From: Mycolicibacterium sp. S2-37
Lineage (GTDB): Bacteria > Actinomycetota > Actinomycetes > Mycobacteriales > Mycobacteriaceae
Assembly (NCBI RefSeq): GCF_017352375.1
Contig: NZ_JAFEVR010000009.1
Coordinates: forward strand, 124,001 to 188,000
Reading direction: 5' to 3'
Length of the DNA: 64,000 nt
Under the pieces are notes generated by a model. It had not been told where the DNA came from. It made no database searches and was given only the letters and a program-made list of their open reading frames with translations. Positions 16,673-24,859 of this stretch are shown piece by piece. Each line of letters begins with the position of its first letter. The first letter of the stretch is position 1. A program made the position numbers and the translations under genes.

Positions 16673-17698
16673 TCAGGGTTGCAGTAGCGGGAGGGGCGCG
16701 GGGTGCTCGAAATCGTCGAGTGCGCGCGAGGCCAGCTGCCTGCCGACCTCGATGACCTCGGCGGCGCGGTGGAAGTCCAGGCTGCGGCACACCGATCGCG
16801 GGACCTCGATCAGCAGATCCGGTGGATAGGCCGCCAGCGTATGGCGGGCCAGGGCGGCCTGGGCGATGTCGATGGTGCGGTTCATCACCTCGAAACTGCC
16901 GAGCTTGGGAAGCGCCGCCTCCCGGCTCGAGTCGATGAGTTGCTCTGCGCTGCTCCCGATCTCGCCGTCCACGACGGGGTCTTCGTCCTCTTCTCCCGTG
17001 GTGCCGAGCCGTCCGAACACCGCCCGCGCCGACTTGGTGTCCAGCAACGCAGAAGTGCTGCGCAGCAATCGGTTCAGCCATTCTGCGCTGGCGTTGGCCT
17101 CGCCGTCCTCGGGCTCGGCGCGGCCCCCGGACTCACTGCCGCCGAGGCTGACCGCGACCGTCAGGTCGGCGTTCACGGCCGAGACCGGGGCCATCGGCAG
17201 GGGATCGAGGATCCCACCGTCGGCCAGCAACCGGCCGTCCAGGACGTGCGGGGTGATGACCCCCGGTATGGCGATCGACGCCCGGATGGCCGCGTCGACC
17301 GGACCGCGCTGCAGCCACACCGATTTGCCCGCGATCAGGTCGGTCGTCACCGCGGTGTAGGGGATCGGCAGGTCCTCGATGCAGACCTCGCCGAGGATGT
17401 CGCGTACCGCGTCGAGGATCTTGCCGGCGCGTAGCACCCCGGCGGCGGTGATCGACGGATCGAGCAGACGCAGCACCGCCCGCTGCGTCAGCGACCGGGC
17501 CCACTCCGCGTACACGTCGAGCTTGTCCGCCGCTTGCAGCCCACCGACGAGTGCGCCCATCGACGAGCCGGAGATTCCGGCGATCTCGTAGCCACGCTCA
17601 CGCAGCACGTCGATGACACCGATGTGCGCGTAACCCCGGGCGCCGCCGCTGCCGAGAACCAGGGCGACACGCTTGCTCATGGCGTCATTGTGCGCCAT
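16673..17698 (-). CDS. Patatin-like phospholipase, RssA type (Rv1063c-like)
   Basis: This is a 341-residue patatin. The oxyanion motif G-S-G-G-A-R-G lies near the N terminus, the nucleophile is in G-S-S-M-G, and D-G-G-I-L-D-P holds the catalytic Asp. An acidic linker (E-P-E-D-G-E and E-E-D-E-D) splits the C-terminal half. The start may instead be the ATG at 17680 (M-S-K-R-V-A-L-V-L-G); neither has a clear ribosome site. It is convergent with the other patatin and lies downstream of lpqV on the same strand, the order seen in M. tuberculosis. Confidence 0.85.
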   Translation of the reverse strand: MAHNDAMSKRVALVLGSGGARGYAHIGVIDVLRERGYEIAGISGSSMGALVGGLQAADKLDVYAEWARSLTQRAVLRLLDPSITAAGVLRAGKILDAVRDILGEVCIEDLPIPYTAVTTDLIAGKSVWLQRGPVDAAIRASIAIPGVITPHVLDGRLLADGGILDPLPMAPVSAVNADLTVAVSLGGSESGGRAEPEDGEANASAEWLNRLLRSTSALLDTKSARAVFGRLGTTGEEDEDPVVDGEIGSSAEQLIDSSREAALPKLGSFEVMNRTIDIAQAALARHTLAAYPPDLLIEVPRSVCRSLDFHRAAEVIEVGRQLASRALDDFEHPAPLPLLQP

Positions 17699-17719
17699 TC
17701 CGCGCAGCGTGAATCGAAC

Positions 17720-18172
17720 TCAGCCGCACAGTTCCGCGGCTGCGGCCTCGATCGCCACGATGACCGCGGACTGACGGCCGGGGGTGAGCTTGGACCACGG
17801 GCTGCCGAAGGTGGCCGGGCCCGCCGACTCCGTCGACTGCAGCTCGGCGAGATAGGACTCGACCTTGGCTTTCTGATCTCCGGGTTTCCCGGTCATCCAC
17901 TGTCTGGCCGTGTTGCAGGCCTGGAAGTACTCGTCCTCGGTGGACTCGGCCGGGGCGCCGACAGCGGTCGTCACCCCACCCGGTGACACCTCGACCGCCC
18001 CGGGCGCCGCCGACCGGGTCTCCGCCTGGGTCGTTGTCGGTGCAGCGGCAGGCGACGAGGACGGCTCCGCGGCCTCCTCGGCACCCGATGAGCAGCCGGA
18101 CAGGGCCAGGCTGCCGGCCAGGGCGACGGCCAGCCCGGCGAGGCCGGTGCGGCCGATGAGGTACCTGCGCAT
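17720..18172 (-). CDS. lpqV: Lipoprotein LpqV
   Basis: The 150-residue lipoprotein has a signal peptide with lipobox L-S-G-C, lipidated at Cys27. A Ser/Thr/Pro/Ala linker (about 30-75) follows, then a globular part with two Cys (in Q-A-C-N-T-A and the terminal E-L-C-G) that may form a disulfide. Size and position between the patatin and cysteine-dioxygenase genes match Rv1064c. Function is unknown; it should be anchored on the outer face of the plasma membrane. Confidence 0.82.
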   Translation of the reverse strand: MRRYLIGRTGLAGLAVALAGSLALSGCSSGAEEAAEPSSSPAAAPTTTQAETRSAAPGAVEVSPGGVTTAVGAPAESTEDEYFQACNTARQWMTGKPGDQKAKVESYLAELQSTESAGPATFGSPWSKLTPGRQSAVIVAIEAAAAELCG

Positions 18173-18289
18173 GCCGCCAATCTATGCAACACTGGCGGCC
18201 GTGATGGAGCGGACCGTGGTTGCGGAGTGTTGTCGGGCCTGACGCCCACCCCCGCTGACCCATCCGTCACCCCTTCTCGGAGCTTCGTC

Positions 18290-18826
18290 ATGACTCTTGC
18301 CCTGCCTCCCGCCGTCTCCGCCCCCACCCGGCTGCGCCTGCCCGACCTGCTCTTCGAAACCGACCGCAGCGCCGACGACGTGCTGAGCGGCCGCTACGAC
18401 CACCTGCTGCCGACCGGCGGGATCCCCCGCGACGACCGCTGGTACACCAGGCTGCGCGGCGACGACGAACTGGACGTCTGGCTGATCAGCTGGGTGCCCG
18501 AGAAGTCGACCGAACTGCACGACCACGGTGGCTCACTCGGCGCGCTGACGGTGCTGTCCGGGTCGCTCGCCGAAACCCGCTGGGACGGGGAAGGATTGCG
18601 CCGCCGCGTGTTGTCGGCCGGGGACCAGGCCGCCTTCCCGCTGGGCTGGGTGCACGACGTGGTGTGGGCGCCCGAGTCGATCCCCGAGACGATCCCGCCG
18701 ACCGGGCCGACCCTGAGCGTGCACGCCTACTCGCCGCCGCTGACCGCGATGTCGTACTACGAGGTGAGCGCACCGGACCGGTTGCGGCGCAAGCGAACCG
18801 AGCTGACGGATTCGCCGGAGGGATGA
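18290..18826 (+). CDS. Cysteine dioxygenase family cupin (Rv1065-like)
   Basis: A 178-residue cupin. Metal ligands are His77 and His79 in L-H-D-H-G-G-S and His122 in G-W-V-H-D-V, as in cysteine dioxygenases, which add O2 to cysteine to give cysteine sulfinate on a 3-His iron centre. The ATG at 18290 is preceded by GGAGC; an in-frame start at 18227 would add an unsupported leader. The next gene, a rhodanese, begins one base after the stop, so the two are translated as a unit and probably handle sulfur metabolites together. Confidence 0.8.
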   Translation: MTLALPPAVSAPTRLRLPDLLFETDRSADDVLSGRYDHLLPTGGIPRDDRWYTRLRGDDELDVWLISWVPEKSTELHDHGGSLGALTVLSGSLAETRWDGEGLRRRVLSAGDQAAFPLGWVHDVVWAPESIPETIPPTGPTLSVHAYSPPLTAMSYYEVSAPDRLRRKRTELTDSPEG

Positions 18827-18827
18827 G

Positions 18828-19211
18828 ATGACCAGCCGCATCGATCGGGTGCTCGCCACGGCCCGCGAGAAGCTGCAGCGCATGCCGGCCGGTGAGGTCC
18901 CTGCCGCGGTGGCCGGCGGAGCGCTGCTGGTCGACATCCGGCCGCAGGCCCAGCGTGCCCGCGAAGGCGAGGTGCCCGCCGCGCTGGTCATCGAACGCAA
19001 CGTGCTCGAATGGCGGTGCGACCCGACCAGCGACGCGCGACTGCCGCAGGCGGTCGACGACGACGTGTTCTGGGTGGTGCTGTGCTCCGAGGGGTACACC
19101 TCGAGCCTCGCGGCGGCCGCTCTGCAGGAGCTGGGGCTGCATCGCGCCACCGACGTCATCGGCGGCTATCACGCGTTGAAGGCCGAAGGAGTACTGGCGC
19201 AGCTGAATTAG
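18828..19211 (+). CDS. Rhodanese-like sulfurtransferase (Rv1066-like)
   Basis: The 127-residue single-domain rhodanese has Cys86 in the active loop C-S-E-G-Y-T-S and the family's V-D-I-R-P (35-39) and G-G-Y-H-A-L motifs. It would carry a persulfide sulfur. It forms an operon with the cysteine-dioxygenase-like gene. Its stop overlaps the stop of the convergent membrane hydrolase gene (TTAG), so the PE_PGRS genes found at this point in M. tuberculosis are absent. Confidence 0.85.
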   Translation: MTSRIDRVLATAREKLQRMPAGEVPAAVAGGALLVDIRPQAQRAREGEVPAALVIERNVLEWRCDPTSDARLPQAVDDDVFWVVLCSEGYTSSLAAAALQELGLHRATDVIGGYHALKAEGVLAQLN

Positions 19212-20914
19212 CTGCTTTCGTCCGAGTGCATCATGGGCCGGAGCCGTTCGGTCTTCTCCGGTGTCCATCCGGGCGGCTGCAACACGGCGGCCCACCCGTC
19301 GACGACGTTCCGGACGTAGACGTGTCCGTGGCCGTCGGGGACGTCGACCGCGACGGCCATGTCTGCGGACACCTGCAGGAACGTCACCACCGGAATCCAC
19401 TTCATGCGGGCTGTGCGGTCGTAACCGGGGGGTTCCGCCAGCCAGTCCGGCCGCGAGAACAGTAGATCGGGATTCCACCACGCGATCGGATCGGATGCGT
19501 GCTGTAGGTACACCACTCGCGGTGTCTGCCAGGGCTGTTCAGGTCGGTCCAGGTCCTCGGGCTGTGCGACGAAGCGGACGTTCTGCCCGTTGTCGTAGAT
19601 CGGCAGCCATTCGGGCGACCCCGGGTCGCGATTGCGGGTCAGGTCCGCCCAGATCTCGTTGTTGAAGGTGGGTCCGGAGAACAGCGCGCCGTCGGTGCGG
19701 GCGACGAGGTTGTTCAGGGCGAGGAAGGGCGCCTCTCCGCCGAAGGAACCGAGGCTCTCGCCGAAGACCACCAGCCGCGGCCGGTCGGCTTCGGGCCGCT
19801 CGCGGATGAGCGCGTCGACTGCTTCGAACAGTGCCTGCCCGGCCTGGCGCGCGTTCTCCTTGTCGACGAGGAACGACAGCCAGCTGGGCAAGAACGAGTA
19901 CTGCATCGACACGATCGCGGTGTCGCCGTTGAACATGTACTCCAATGCATCGGCTTCGGCGCCGTTGATCCAGCCGGTGCCGGTGGTCGTGGCCACTGCG
20001 ACGACCGCACGGTCCAGCCCGCCGGTGCGCAGCAGCTCCCGGGCCGCCAGCTCGGCCGTCGCCCGAATGCCGTCGGCCGAGTGCAGTCCCGCGTAGGCGC
20101 GGATCGGCTCGACGGCGGGCGCACCGTTGAACTGCTCGAGTTCGGCGACAGTGGGTCCGCCCGCGATGAAGACCCGACCCTGGTGGCCCAATGACTCCCA
20201 GCTCACCAGCGATTCCGGGCCGCCGGAGCGCAACGTCGTCGTGGGCCCGGCGAAGTCTGGATCGGTCTCGTCGTTGACCGAGGCGAAGGTCTTGTTGATG
20301 GTGCTCATCGCGAAGCGCACCACCACCCCGTTGAGTAGCGCGATCGTCAGCGCGAGGACCAGTGTCACCGCCACCACCGCCGAAACCCGGGGCGGGGCAA
20401 CACGTTCGAGCTGGCGCACCAGAAAGCGGATGAGCCTGCCGACCAACTGGCCGATCTCGACGAGGGCGAACAGTACGACGATCGACAGCACGGCCGTCAG
20501 CGGGTGATCCCAGAAGGCCATCCGCGCAACGCCCATCAGATCGCGGATCTGGTCCTGCCAGACGTGGAAGTACACGATCATCAGGACCTGGCCGACGATC
20601 CCCACCACGATCAGCGCCACCCAGGCGAGCTTCGGGGCCCGCGGAGTGGCGTCCCTGGAGAGCATGAACCGGAACAACCACACCCCGAAAACGCCGAGCC
20701 CGTAGCCGATGGCGCCGGCGCCGCCACTGACCAGAGCCTGGAACAGCGGGCCGCGCGGAAGCAGCGACGGTGTCATCGACAGCCAGATGAAGACCAGTCC
20801 GGTCGCCGTGCCGAAGAATGTGTAGTGGCGCAACCACCAGGCCCGGCGGGCGGGCGGCTGCTGGGCCGTCTCCTGCGGGGGCGTCTCGTCGAGGACCTCC
20901 GCGGTGTCGCTCAC
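19208..20914 (-). CDS. Membrane-anchored alpha/beta-hydrolase (Rv1069c-like)
   Basis: The 568-residue protein has an N-terminal half with about five hydrophobic segments (residues 30-210) and a C-terminal alpha/beta-hydrolase domain. The domain has a nucleophile elbow F-G-E-S-L-G-S-F-G-G and the motif W-V-V-Y-L-Q-H-A-S-D-P (read here as V-V-Y-L-Q-H-A-S-D-P) near residue 470. Two Pfam-type domains of unknown substrate match this layout. It may hydrolyse an envelope lipid. Position next to echA8 and the rhodanese agrees with Rv1069c. Confidence 0.78.
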   Translation of the reverse strand: MSDTAEVLDETPPQETAQQPPARRAWWLRHYTFFGTATGLVFIWLSMTPSLLPRGPLFQALVSGGAGAIGYGLGVFGVWLFRFMLSRDATPRAPKLAWVALIVVGIVGQVLMIVYFHVWQDQIRDLMGVARMAFWDHPLTAVLSIVVLFALVEIGQLVGRLIRFLVRQLERVAPPRVSAVVAVTLVLALTIALLNGVVVRFAMSTINKTFASVNDETDPDFAGPTTTLRSGGPESLVSWESLGHQGRVFIAGGPTVAELEQFNGAPAVEPIRAYAGLHSADGIRATAELAARELLRTGGLDRAVVAVATTTGTGWINGAEADALEYMFNGDTAIVSMQYSFLPSWLSFLVDKENARQAGQALFEAVDALIRERPEADRPRLVVFGESLGSFGGEAPFLALNNLVARTDGALFSGPTFNNEIWADLTRNRDPGSPEWLPIYDNGQNVRFVAQPEDLDRPEQPWQTPRVVYLQHASDPIAWWNPDLLFSRPDWLAEPPGYDRTARMKWIPVVTFLQVSADMAVAVDVPDGHGHVYVRNVVDGWAAVLQPPGWTPEKTERLRPMMHSDESS

Positions 20915-20923
20915 GCCAGCACT

Positions 20924-21700
20924 CTAGCGATGCGTGAACGTGGCGGGGCGTTTCTCGCTGAACGCCGCCATCCCTTCCTTCTGGTCGTCGGTGGCGAACG
21001 CCGAGTGGAAGAGCCTGCGCTCGTAGAGGAGCCCTTCGGTGAGGCTGGACTCGAACGCCCGGTTGACCGCCTCCTTGGCCATCCGCGCCGCATTGCGCGA
21101 CATCCCGGCGATCGCGGCGGCGGTCTCGTTGGCCTCGTCGAGCAGCCGGTCGGCCGGCACCACGCGCGACACCAGACCGCTGCGGTCGGCCTCTGCGGCG
21201 TCGATGGTGCGGCCGGTCAGGATCAGGTCCATCGCCTTGGCCTTGCCGATCGCGCGGGTCAGCCGCTGCGAACCGCCCATCCCCGGCAGCACACCGAGTT
21301 TGATCTCGGGCTGGCCGAATTTGGCGGTGTCGGCGGCGATGAGCAGATCGCACATCATCGCCAGTTCGCAGCCTCCGCCCAGGGCGTATCCGGCGACCGC
21401 CGCGATGGTGGGTGTGCGGGTGGCGGCGAACTTCGCCCACGGCGCGAAGAAGTCGGCGGTGAAGACGTCGGCGAACGACAGGGTCGCCATCTCCTTGATG
21501 TCGGCGCCCGCGGCGAACGCCTTCTCATTACCGGTGAGGATGATCGCGCCGATATCGGGATCGTCGTCGAATTCTGCTGCCGCCGTGGTCACTTCGGCCA
21601 TCACCTGACTGTTCAGCGCGTTGAGCGCCTTGGGCCGGTTCAGCGTGATGGTGCCGACCCGTCCGTCGCGGGTGACGAGGATGGTTTCGTAGGCGGTCAT
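20924..21700 (-). CDS. echA8: Enoyl-CoA hydratase EchA8
   Basis: The 258-residue crotonase hydrates trans-2-enoyl-CoA in beta-oxidation. Oxyanion and catalytic regions are visible: A-A-G-A-D-I-K-E-M and G-G-G-C-E-L around residue 110, and L-G-V-L-P-G-M-G-G-S-Q around 135. The ATG at 21700 with GGAGTGACC upstream is clearly the start. The gene begins 2 bp after the echA9 stop, so both are one operon, as in M. tuberculosis Rv1071c-Rv1070c. Confidence 0.93.
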   Translation of the reverse strand: MTAYETILVTRDGRVGTITLNRPKALNALNSQVMAEVTTAAAEFDDDPDIGAIILTGNEKAFAAGADIKEMATLSFADVFTADFFAPWAKFAATRTPTIAAVAGYALGGGCELAMMCDLLIAADTAKFGQPEIKLGVLPGMGGSQRLTRAIGKAKAMDLILTGRTIDAAEADRSGLVSRVVPADRLLDEANETAAAIAGMSRNAARMAKEAVNRAFESSLTEGLLYERRLFHSAFATDDQKEGMAAFSEKRPATFTHR

Positions 21701-21702
21701 GG

Positions 21703-22749
21703 TCACTCCTGGTGGGGGAAGGTGAGATCGGGTTCGGCGGGCACGAAGTAGTCCTCGACGTCTGCGGCGTCGACTGCCGCGACCGAGGGGTGTGACCACT
21801 TCGGATTGCGGTCCTTGTCGACGAGTTGGGCGCGGATGCCTTCGACGAGGTCATGGCTGCGCAGCGATCCGCAGGAGGTGCGGTACTCCTGGCGCAGCAC
21901 GTCTTCGAGGGTGTCGAGTTCGGCGGCCTGCCGAAGGGCCCGCAGCGTCACCGCCAGGGCGATGGGGGAGCGCGAGGCGATGAGGTGGGCGGCCTCGTGG
22001 GCGGGTCCGGCGTCGTGATCGCGCAGGGCGTCGACGATGTCGGCGACGGTCGCACCGGCGTAGCACTCGTCGATCCAGTCCCGCTGTGCCAGCAGCGTGC
22101 TCGCCGGCGGCTCCTGCGCGTAGGCGGCGATCGCGGCATCGGCGCCGTCGGCGATCACCGCGGCGGTGAACTCGGCGAGCTTCTCGTGAGGCACGTAGTG
22201 ATCGGCCATGCCGATCGCGATCGCGTCGGCGCCGTCGAAGGCGGCGCCGGTGAGGGCGGCGTGATAGCCGAGCAGCCCGGGTGCCCGGGAGAGAAGATAG
22301 GTGCCGCCGACGTCGGGGATGTAGCCGATGCCGACCTCGGGCATGGCCATCTTCGTGGTGTCGGTGACGACCCGCACGCTGCCGTGGGCGCTGACGCCGA
22401 CGCCGCCGCCCATGACGATGCCGTCCATCAGTGCCACATAGGGTTTCGGGTAGCGCCCGATGTGGGCGTTGACCAGGTACTCGTCGTGCCAGAAGTCGCG
22501 GGCCTGGGCGCCGTCGGCCTTGGCGCTGTGATAGATCGCGATGACGTCCCCGCCTGCGCACAGTCCCCGCTCGCCGGCGCCGCGGAGCAGCACGGTGTGC
22601 ACCGCGTCGTCATGCGCCCAGGTCTTCAGGGCGGTGCCGATGGTGGTGACCATGCCATGCGTCAGCGAGTTGATCGCCTTCGGCCGGTTGAGGGTCAGGA
22701 GGCCTACGCCGTTCTCCACTGTTACTAGGACGTCCTCGTTTTCTGCCAC
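21703..22749 (-). CDS. echA9: Enoyl-CoA hydratase/3-hydroxyisobutyryl-CoA hydrolase EchA9
   Basis: The 348-residue protein belongs to the longer crotonase class whose members often hydrolyse 3-hydroxyisobutyryl-CoA in valine breakdown. Key motifs are L-C-A-G-G-D-V, M-G-G-G-V-G-V-S-A-H-G and P-E-V-G-I-G-Y-I-P-D-V-G-G, which contain the expected acidic residue. It starts with GTG at 22749. It is the first gene of the echA9-echA8 operon. Hydratase versus hydrolase activity cannot be settled by reading. Confidence 0.88.
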   Translation of the reverse strand: MAENEDVLVTVENGVGLLTLNRPKAINSLTHGMVTTIGTALKTWAHDDAVHTVLLRGAGERGLCAGGDVIAIYHSAKADGAQARDFWHDEYLVNAHIGRYPKPYVALMDGIVMGGGVGVSAHGSVRVVTDTTKMAMPEVGIGYIPDVGGTYLLSRAPGLLGYHAALTGAAFDGADAIAIGMADHYVPHEKLAEFTAAVIADGADAAIAAYAQEPPASTLLAQRDWIDECYAGATVADIVDALRDHDAGPAHEAAHLIASRSPIALAVTLRALRQAAELDTLEDVLRQEYRTSCGSLRSHDLVEGIRAQLVDKDRNPKWSHPSVAAVDAADVEDYFVPAEPDLTFPHQE

Positions 22750-22863
22750 GAATGCAATCTAGATCGTGACCCGCTCGCCGTGCGCGACGGGTAAGGTTTC
22801 GCTCGATAGGCCTGGGAAGTTCCTGTGAATCGATTTTCGATCTCGGGAACCTCGCCGGGACGT

Positions 22864-22880
22864 CACTCGTTGAGCGAGTG
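22864..22880. promoter_or_regulatory. Inverted repeat in divergent intergenic region
   Basis: CACTCG and CGAGTG flank TTGAG, 49 bp before the membrane-protein start and between divergent genes. A directly repeated CGGACCA follows (22895-22912). Both could be operator elements; no regulator is identified. Confidence 0.35.
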
Positions 22881-22928
22881 TTCGACAGTTTCGGACCACT
22901 ATCGGACCATTGATGAGAGGACCCTACG

Positions 22929-23780
22929 GTGCGCGAGAGCAGCAACCCGGTATTCCGCTCCCTGCCGAAGTCGCAGGGCGGATACGCCACATTCGGTACC
23001 GGAGCCGCAGGCTACGGCGCCCAGCAGGTGCAGGCTGACCCGTACGCGGCGCCCTACGCCCAGCATCCCGAGCAGACCGGCGTCGCCCGGCCGATGACCA
23101 TCGATGACGTCGTCACCAAGACCGGCGTCACGCTGGCCGTGCTGTCGGCGGTCGCCGTCGTCTCCTACTACCTCGTCAGCCAGAACCTCGGCCTGGCCAC
23201 CCCGTTCGCCCTCGTGGGCGGTCTCGGCGGCCTGGCTCTCGTGCTGATCGCCACGTTCGGCCGCAAGCAGGACAACCCGGCCATCGTGCTGAGCTACGCC
23301 GCACTCGAGGGCCTGTTCCTCGGCTCGGTGTCGTTCATCATCGCCAACCTGGTCTCCTTCGGCGGCGTGGGCATGATCGCCCAGGCGATCGTCGCGACCA
23401 TGGGCGTGTTCTTCGGCATGCTCGTCGTCTACAAGACCGGCGCGATCCGTGTGACGCCCAAGTTCACCCGGATGATCGTCGCCGGCATGTTCGGCGTGCT
23501 GGCCCTGGTGCTGCTCAACCTCGTCCTCGGCCTGTTCGGTGTCGGCGGCGGCGCCGGCCTGGGCCTGCGTGACGGCGGCGGTCTGGCGATCGTCTTCTCA
23601 CTGGTCTGCATCGCGCTCGCGGCGTTCAGCTTCCTGATCGACTTCGACTCGGCCGACCAGATGGTTCGCGCCGGTGCGCCGGAGAAGGCGGCCTGGGGCG
23701 TCGCGCTCGGCCTGACCGTCACGCTGGTCTGGCTGTACATCGAGATCCTGCGGCTGCTGAGTTACTTCAACAACGACTAG
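22929..23780 (+). CDS. Bax inhibitor-1/YccA-family membrane protein (Rv1072-like)
   Basis: The 283-residue protein has a cytoplasmic Gly/Ala/Gln/Tyr-rich N terminus (about 1-60) and then seven hydrophobic segments, ending in Y-I-E-I-L-R-L-L, as in BI-1/YccA proteins, which form small membrane channels. The family's L-S-Y-A-A-L-E-G-L-F-L-G is present around 120, and F-L-I-D-F-D-S-A-D near 240. The GTG at 22929 has GAGAGGA upstream. It is divergent from echA9 and ends at a strong terminator. Confidence 0.85.
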   Translation: MRESSNPVFRSLPKSQGGYATFGTGAAGYGAQQVQADPYAAPYAQHPEQTGVARPMTIDDVVTKTGVTLAVLSAVAVVSYYLVSQNLGLATPFALVGGLGGLALVLIATFGRKQDNPAIVLSYAALEGLFLGSVSFIIANLVSFGGVGMIAQAIVATMGVFFGMLVVYKTGAIRVTPKFTRMIVAGMFGVLALVLLNLVLGLFGVGGGAGLGLRDGGGLAIVFSLVCIALAAFSFLIDFDSADQMVRAGAPEKAAWGVALGLTVTLVWLYIEILRLLSYFNND

Positions 23781-23796
23781 CAGCCTCCCGCGAAGG

Positions 23797-23825
23797 AAGC
23801 CCGGCACCTGTGGTGCCGGGCTTTC
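23797..23825 (+). terminator. Rho-independent terminator after the BI-1 gene
   Basis: A perfect 12 bp stem, AAGCCCGGCACC (23797-23808) with GGTGCCGGGCTT (23812-23823), closes on a TGT loop and runs into TTTCTGTT. It is one of the cleanest intrinsic terminators in the window and separates the BI-1 gene from the repeat-bracketed nuclease gene. Confidence 0.92.
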
Positions 23826-23851
23826 TGTTGCTCCGGGCCCGTGGACCGCGT

Positions 23852-23916
23852 TGCGTTGACTCTGTCCACAGATCGCGCTTCATCCACAGATGGCGATCTG
23901 TGTGCCATCTCGACGC
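23852..23916. repeat. Left inverted pair of the 26 bp repeat
   Basis: Copy A (plus, 23852-23877) reads TGCGTTGAC-N6-CACAGATCGCG. Copy D (minus, 23891-23916) is the same element reversed and agrees with copy B at 22 of 26 bases. A 13 bp spacer separates them and itself contains part of a further CACAGAT that pairs with D (23885-23891 with 23896-23902). The whole can fold into a long imperfect hairpin, between the BI-1 terminator and the nuclease start. Confidence 0.85.
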
Positions 23917-23951
23917 GTGCCGTTGTCGTTGCGCAGGCCGACTCTGCGGTC

Positions 23952-24794
23952 ATGCTCGACAAACCCTTCATCGGCACGGAGGCGCTGGCCGCCGGCGTCG
24001 TCCGCAAGCATCACCTGCGTTCGCACTTTCGCACGGTCTACCCGAATGTGTACGTCCGTCGGGACGCCACATTGACGATCCGCGACCGTGCCGTGGCCGC
24101 ATGGCTGTGGTCCCGTCGGCAGGGTGTCCTCGCGGGTTTGACCGCCTCCGCGCTGCACGCCGCCCGATGGGTGGAGGAGTCGCAGCCCATAGAACTGATC
24201 TTCACCTGCAGCCGCCCGCCCAAGGGCCTGACGACGTACGCCATGTCGCTGCAGGATGGTGAACGAAGTCTCGTCGGCGGTCTTCCCGTCACCACCGTTC
24301 AGCGCACTGCCTTCGACCTGGGCAGGCGGTGCAGACACGACGAGGCGGTTGCCCGCCTCGACGCACTGGCCCGGGCGACGCGCTTCGACGTGGCCGACGT
24401 GCGGGAGATCGCGCGGCGGCACCCGCACACCCGAGGCCTGCGCCAACTCGACAAGATCCTCGATCTGGTGGATGCCGGCGCTGACTCTCCACGGGAGACG
24501 TGGCTACGGCTGCTGCTCATGCGCGCCGGCTACCCGCGGCCACGCACCCAGATCCCGGTGTGCCTCGACGGCTGTCAGCGGTACTACCTCGACATGGGCT
24601 GGGAGGACGTCATGGTCGCCGTCGAGTACGACGGCGACCACCACCGCACGACCAAAGAACTGTTCGCTTACGAGATCCAACGATCAGAGGACATTGCCGC
24701 GGCCGGTTGGCAGGTGGTTCGCGTCGCCGCGCGCAGCCGTGAGTCCGACGTGTTGGCTCGGGTGCAGCGGGCGTGGACCCTACGTATGCGTTGA
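23952..24794 (+). CDS. AbiEi-like / DUF559 nuclease-fold protein (Rv1073-like position)
   Basis: A 280-residue protein starting at ATG 23952. The N-terminal part (about 1-120) looks like the AbiEi antitoxin-type region (an L-T-G-L-style stretch A-G-L-T-A-S-A-L-H, then V-T-T-V-Q-R-T-A-F-D-L). The C-terminal part is a Vsr/PD-(D/E)xK-like DUF559 domain: Glu182 in R-E-T-W-L-R-L-L, Asp214 in Y-L-D-M-G-W, V-E-Y-D-G-D-H-H at 224-231 and G-W-Q-V-V-R-V. All the acidic residues expected for a nuclease are present. Upstream and downstream stand inverted pairs of a 26 bp repeat; the downstream one supplies the TGA stop. M. tuberculosis has a gene of similar length (Rv1073) at this place. Biological role unknown. 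Confidence 0.78.
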   Translation: MLDKPFIGTEALAAGVVRKHHLRSHFRTVYPNVYVRRDATLTIRDRAVAAWLWSRRQGVLAGLTASALHAARWVEESQPIELIFTCSRPPKGLTTYAMSLQDGERSLVGGLPVTTVQRTAFDLGRRCRHDEAVARLDALARATRFDVADVREIARRHPHTRGLRQLDKILDLVDAGADSPRETWLRLLLMRAGYPRPRTQIPVCLDGCQRYYLDMGWEDVMVAVEYDGDHHRTTKELFAYEIQRSEDIAAAGWQVVRVAARSRESDVLARVQRAWTLRMR

Positions 24795-24852
24795 CATTGC
24801 ACACAGATCGCGAACTCGCTCCGGCAGACGATCTGAGCGCAGAGTCAACGCA
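24787..24852. repeat. Right inverted pair of the 26 bp repeat
   Basis: Copy B (plus, 24787-24812) keeps TGCGTTGAC-N6-CACAGATCGCG exactly as in copy A, with a different N6. Copy C (minus, 24827-24852) shares a 14 bp perfect block with copy A and then diverges at three of the last eleven bases. The spacer is 14 bp. Copy B covers the last two codons and stop of the nuclease gene; copy C ends 7 bp from the fadA3 stop, so the pair may also act as a terminator. Confidence 0.85.
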
Positions 24853-24859
24853 AGGGAGG

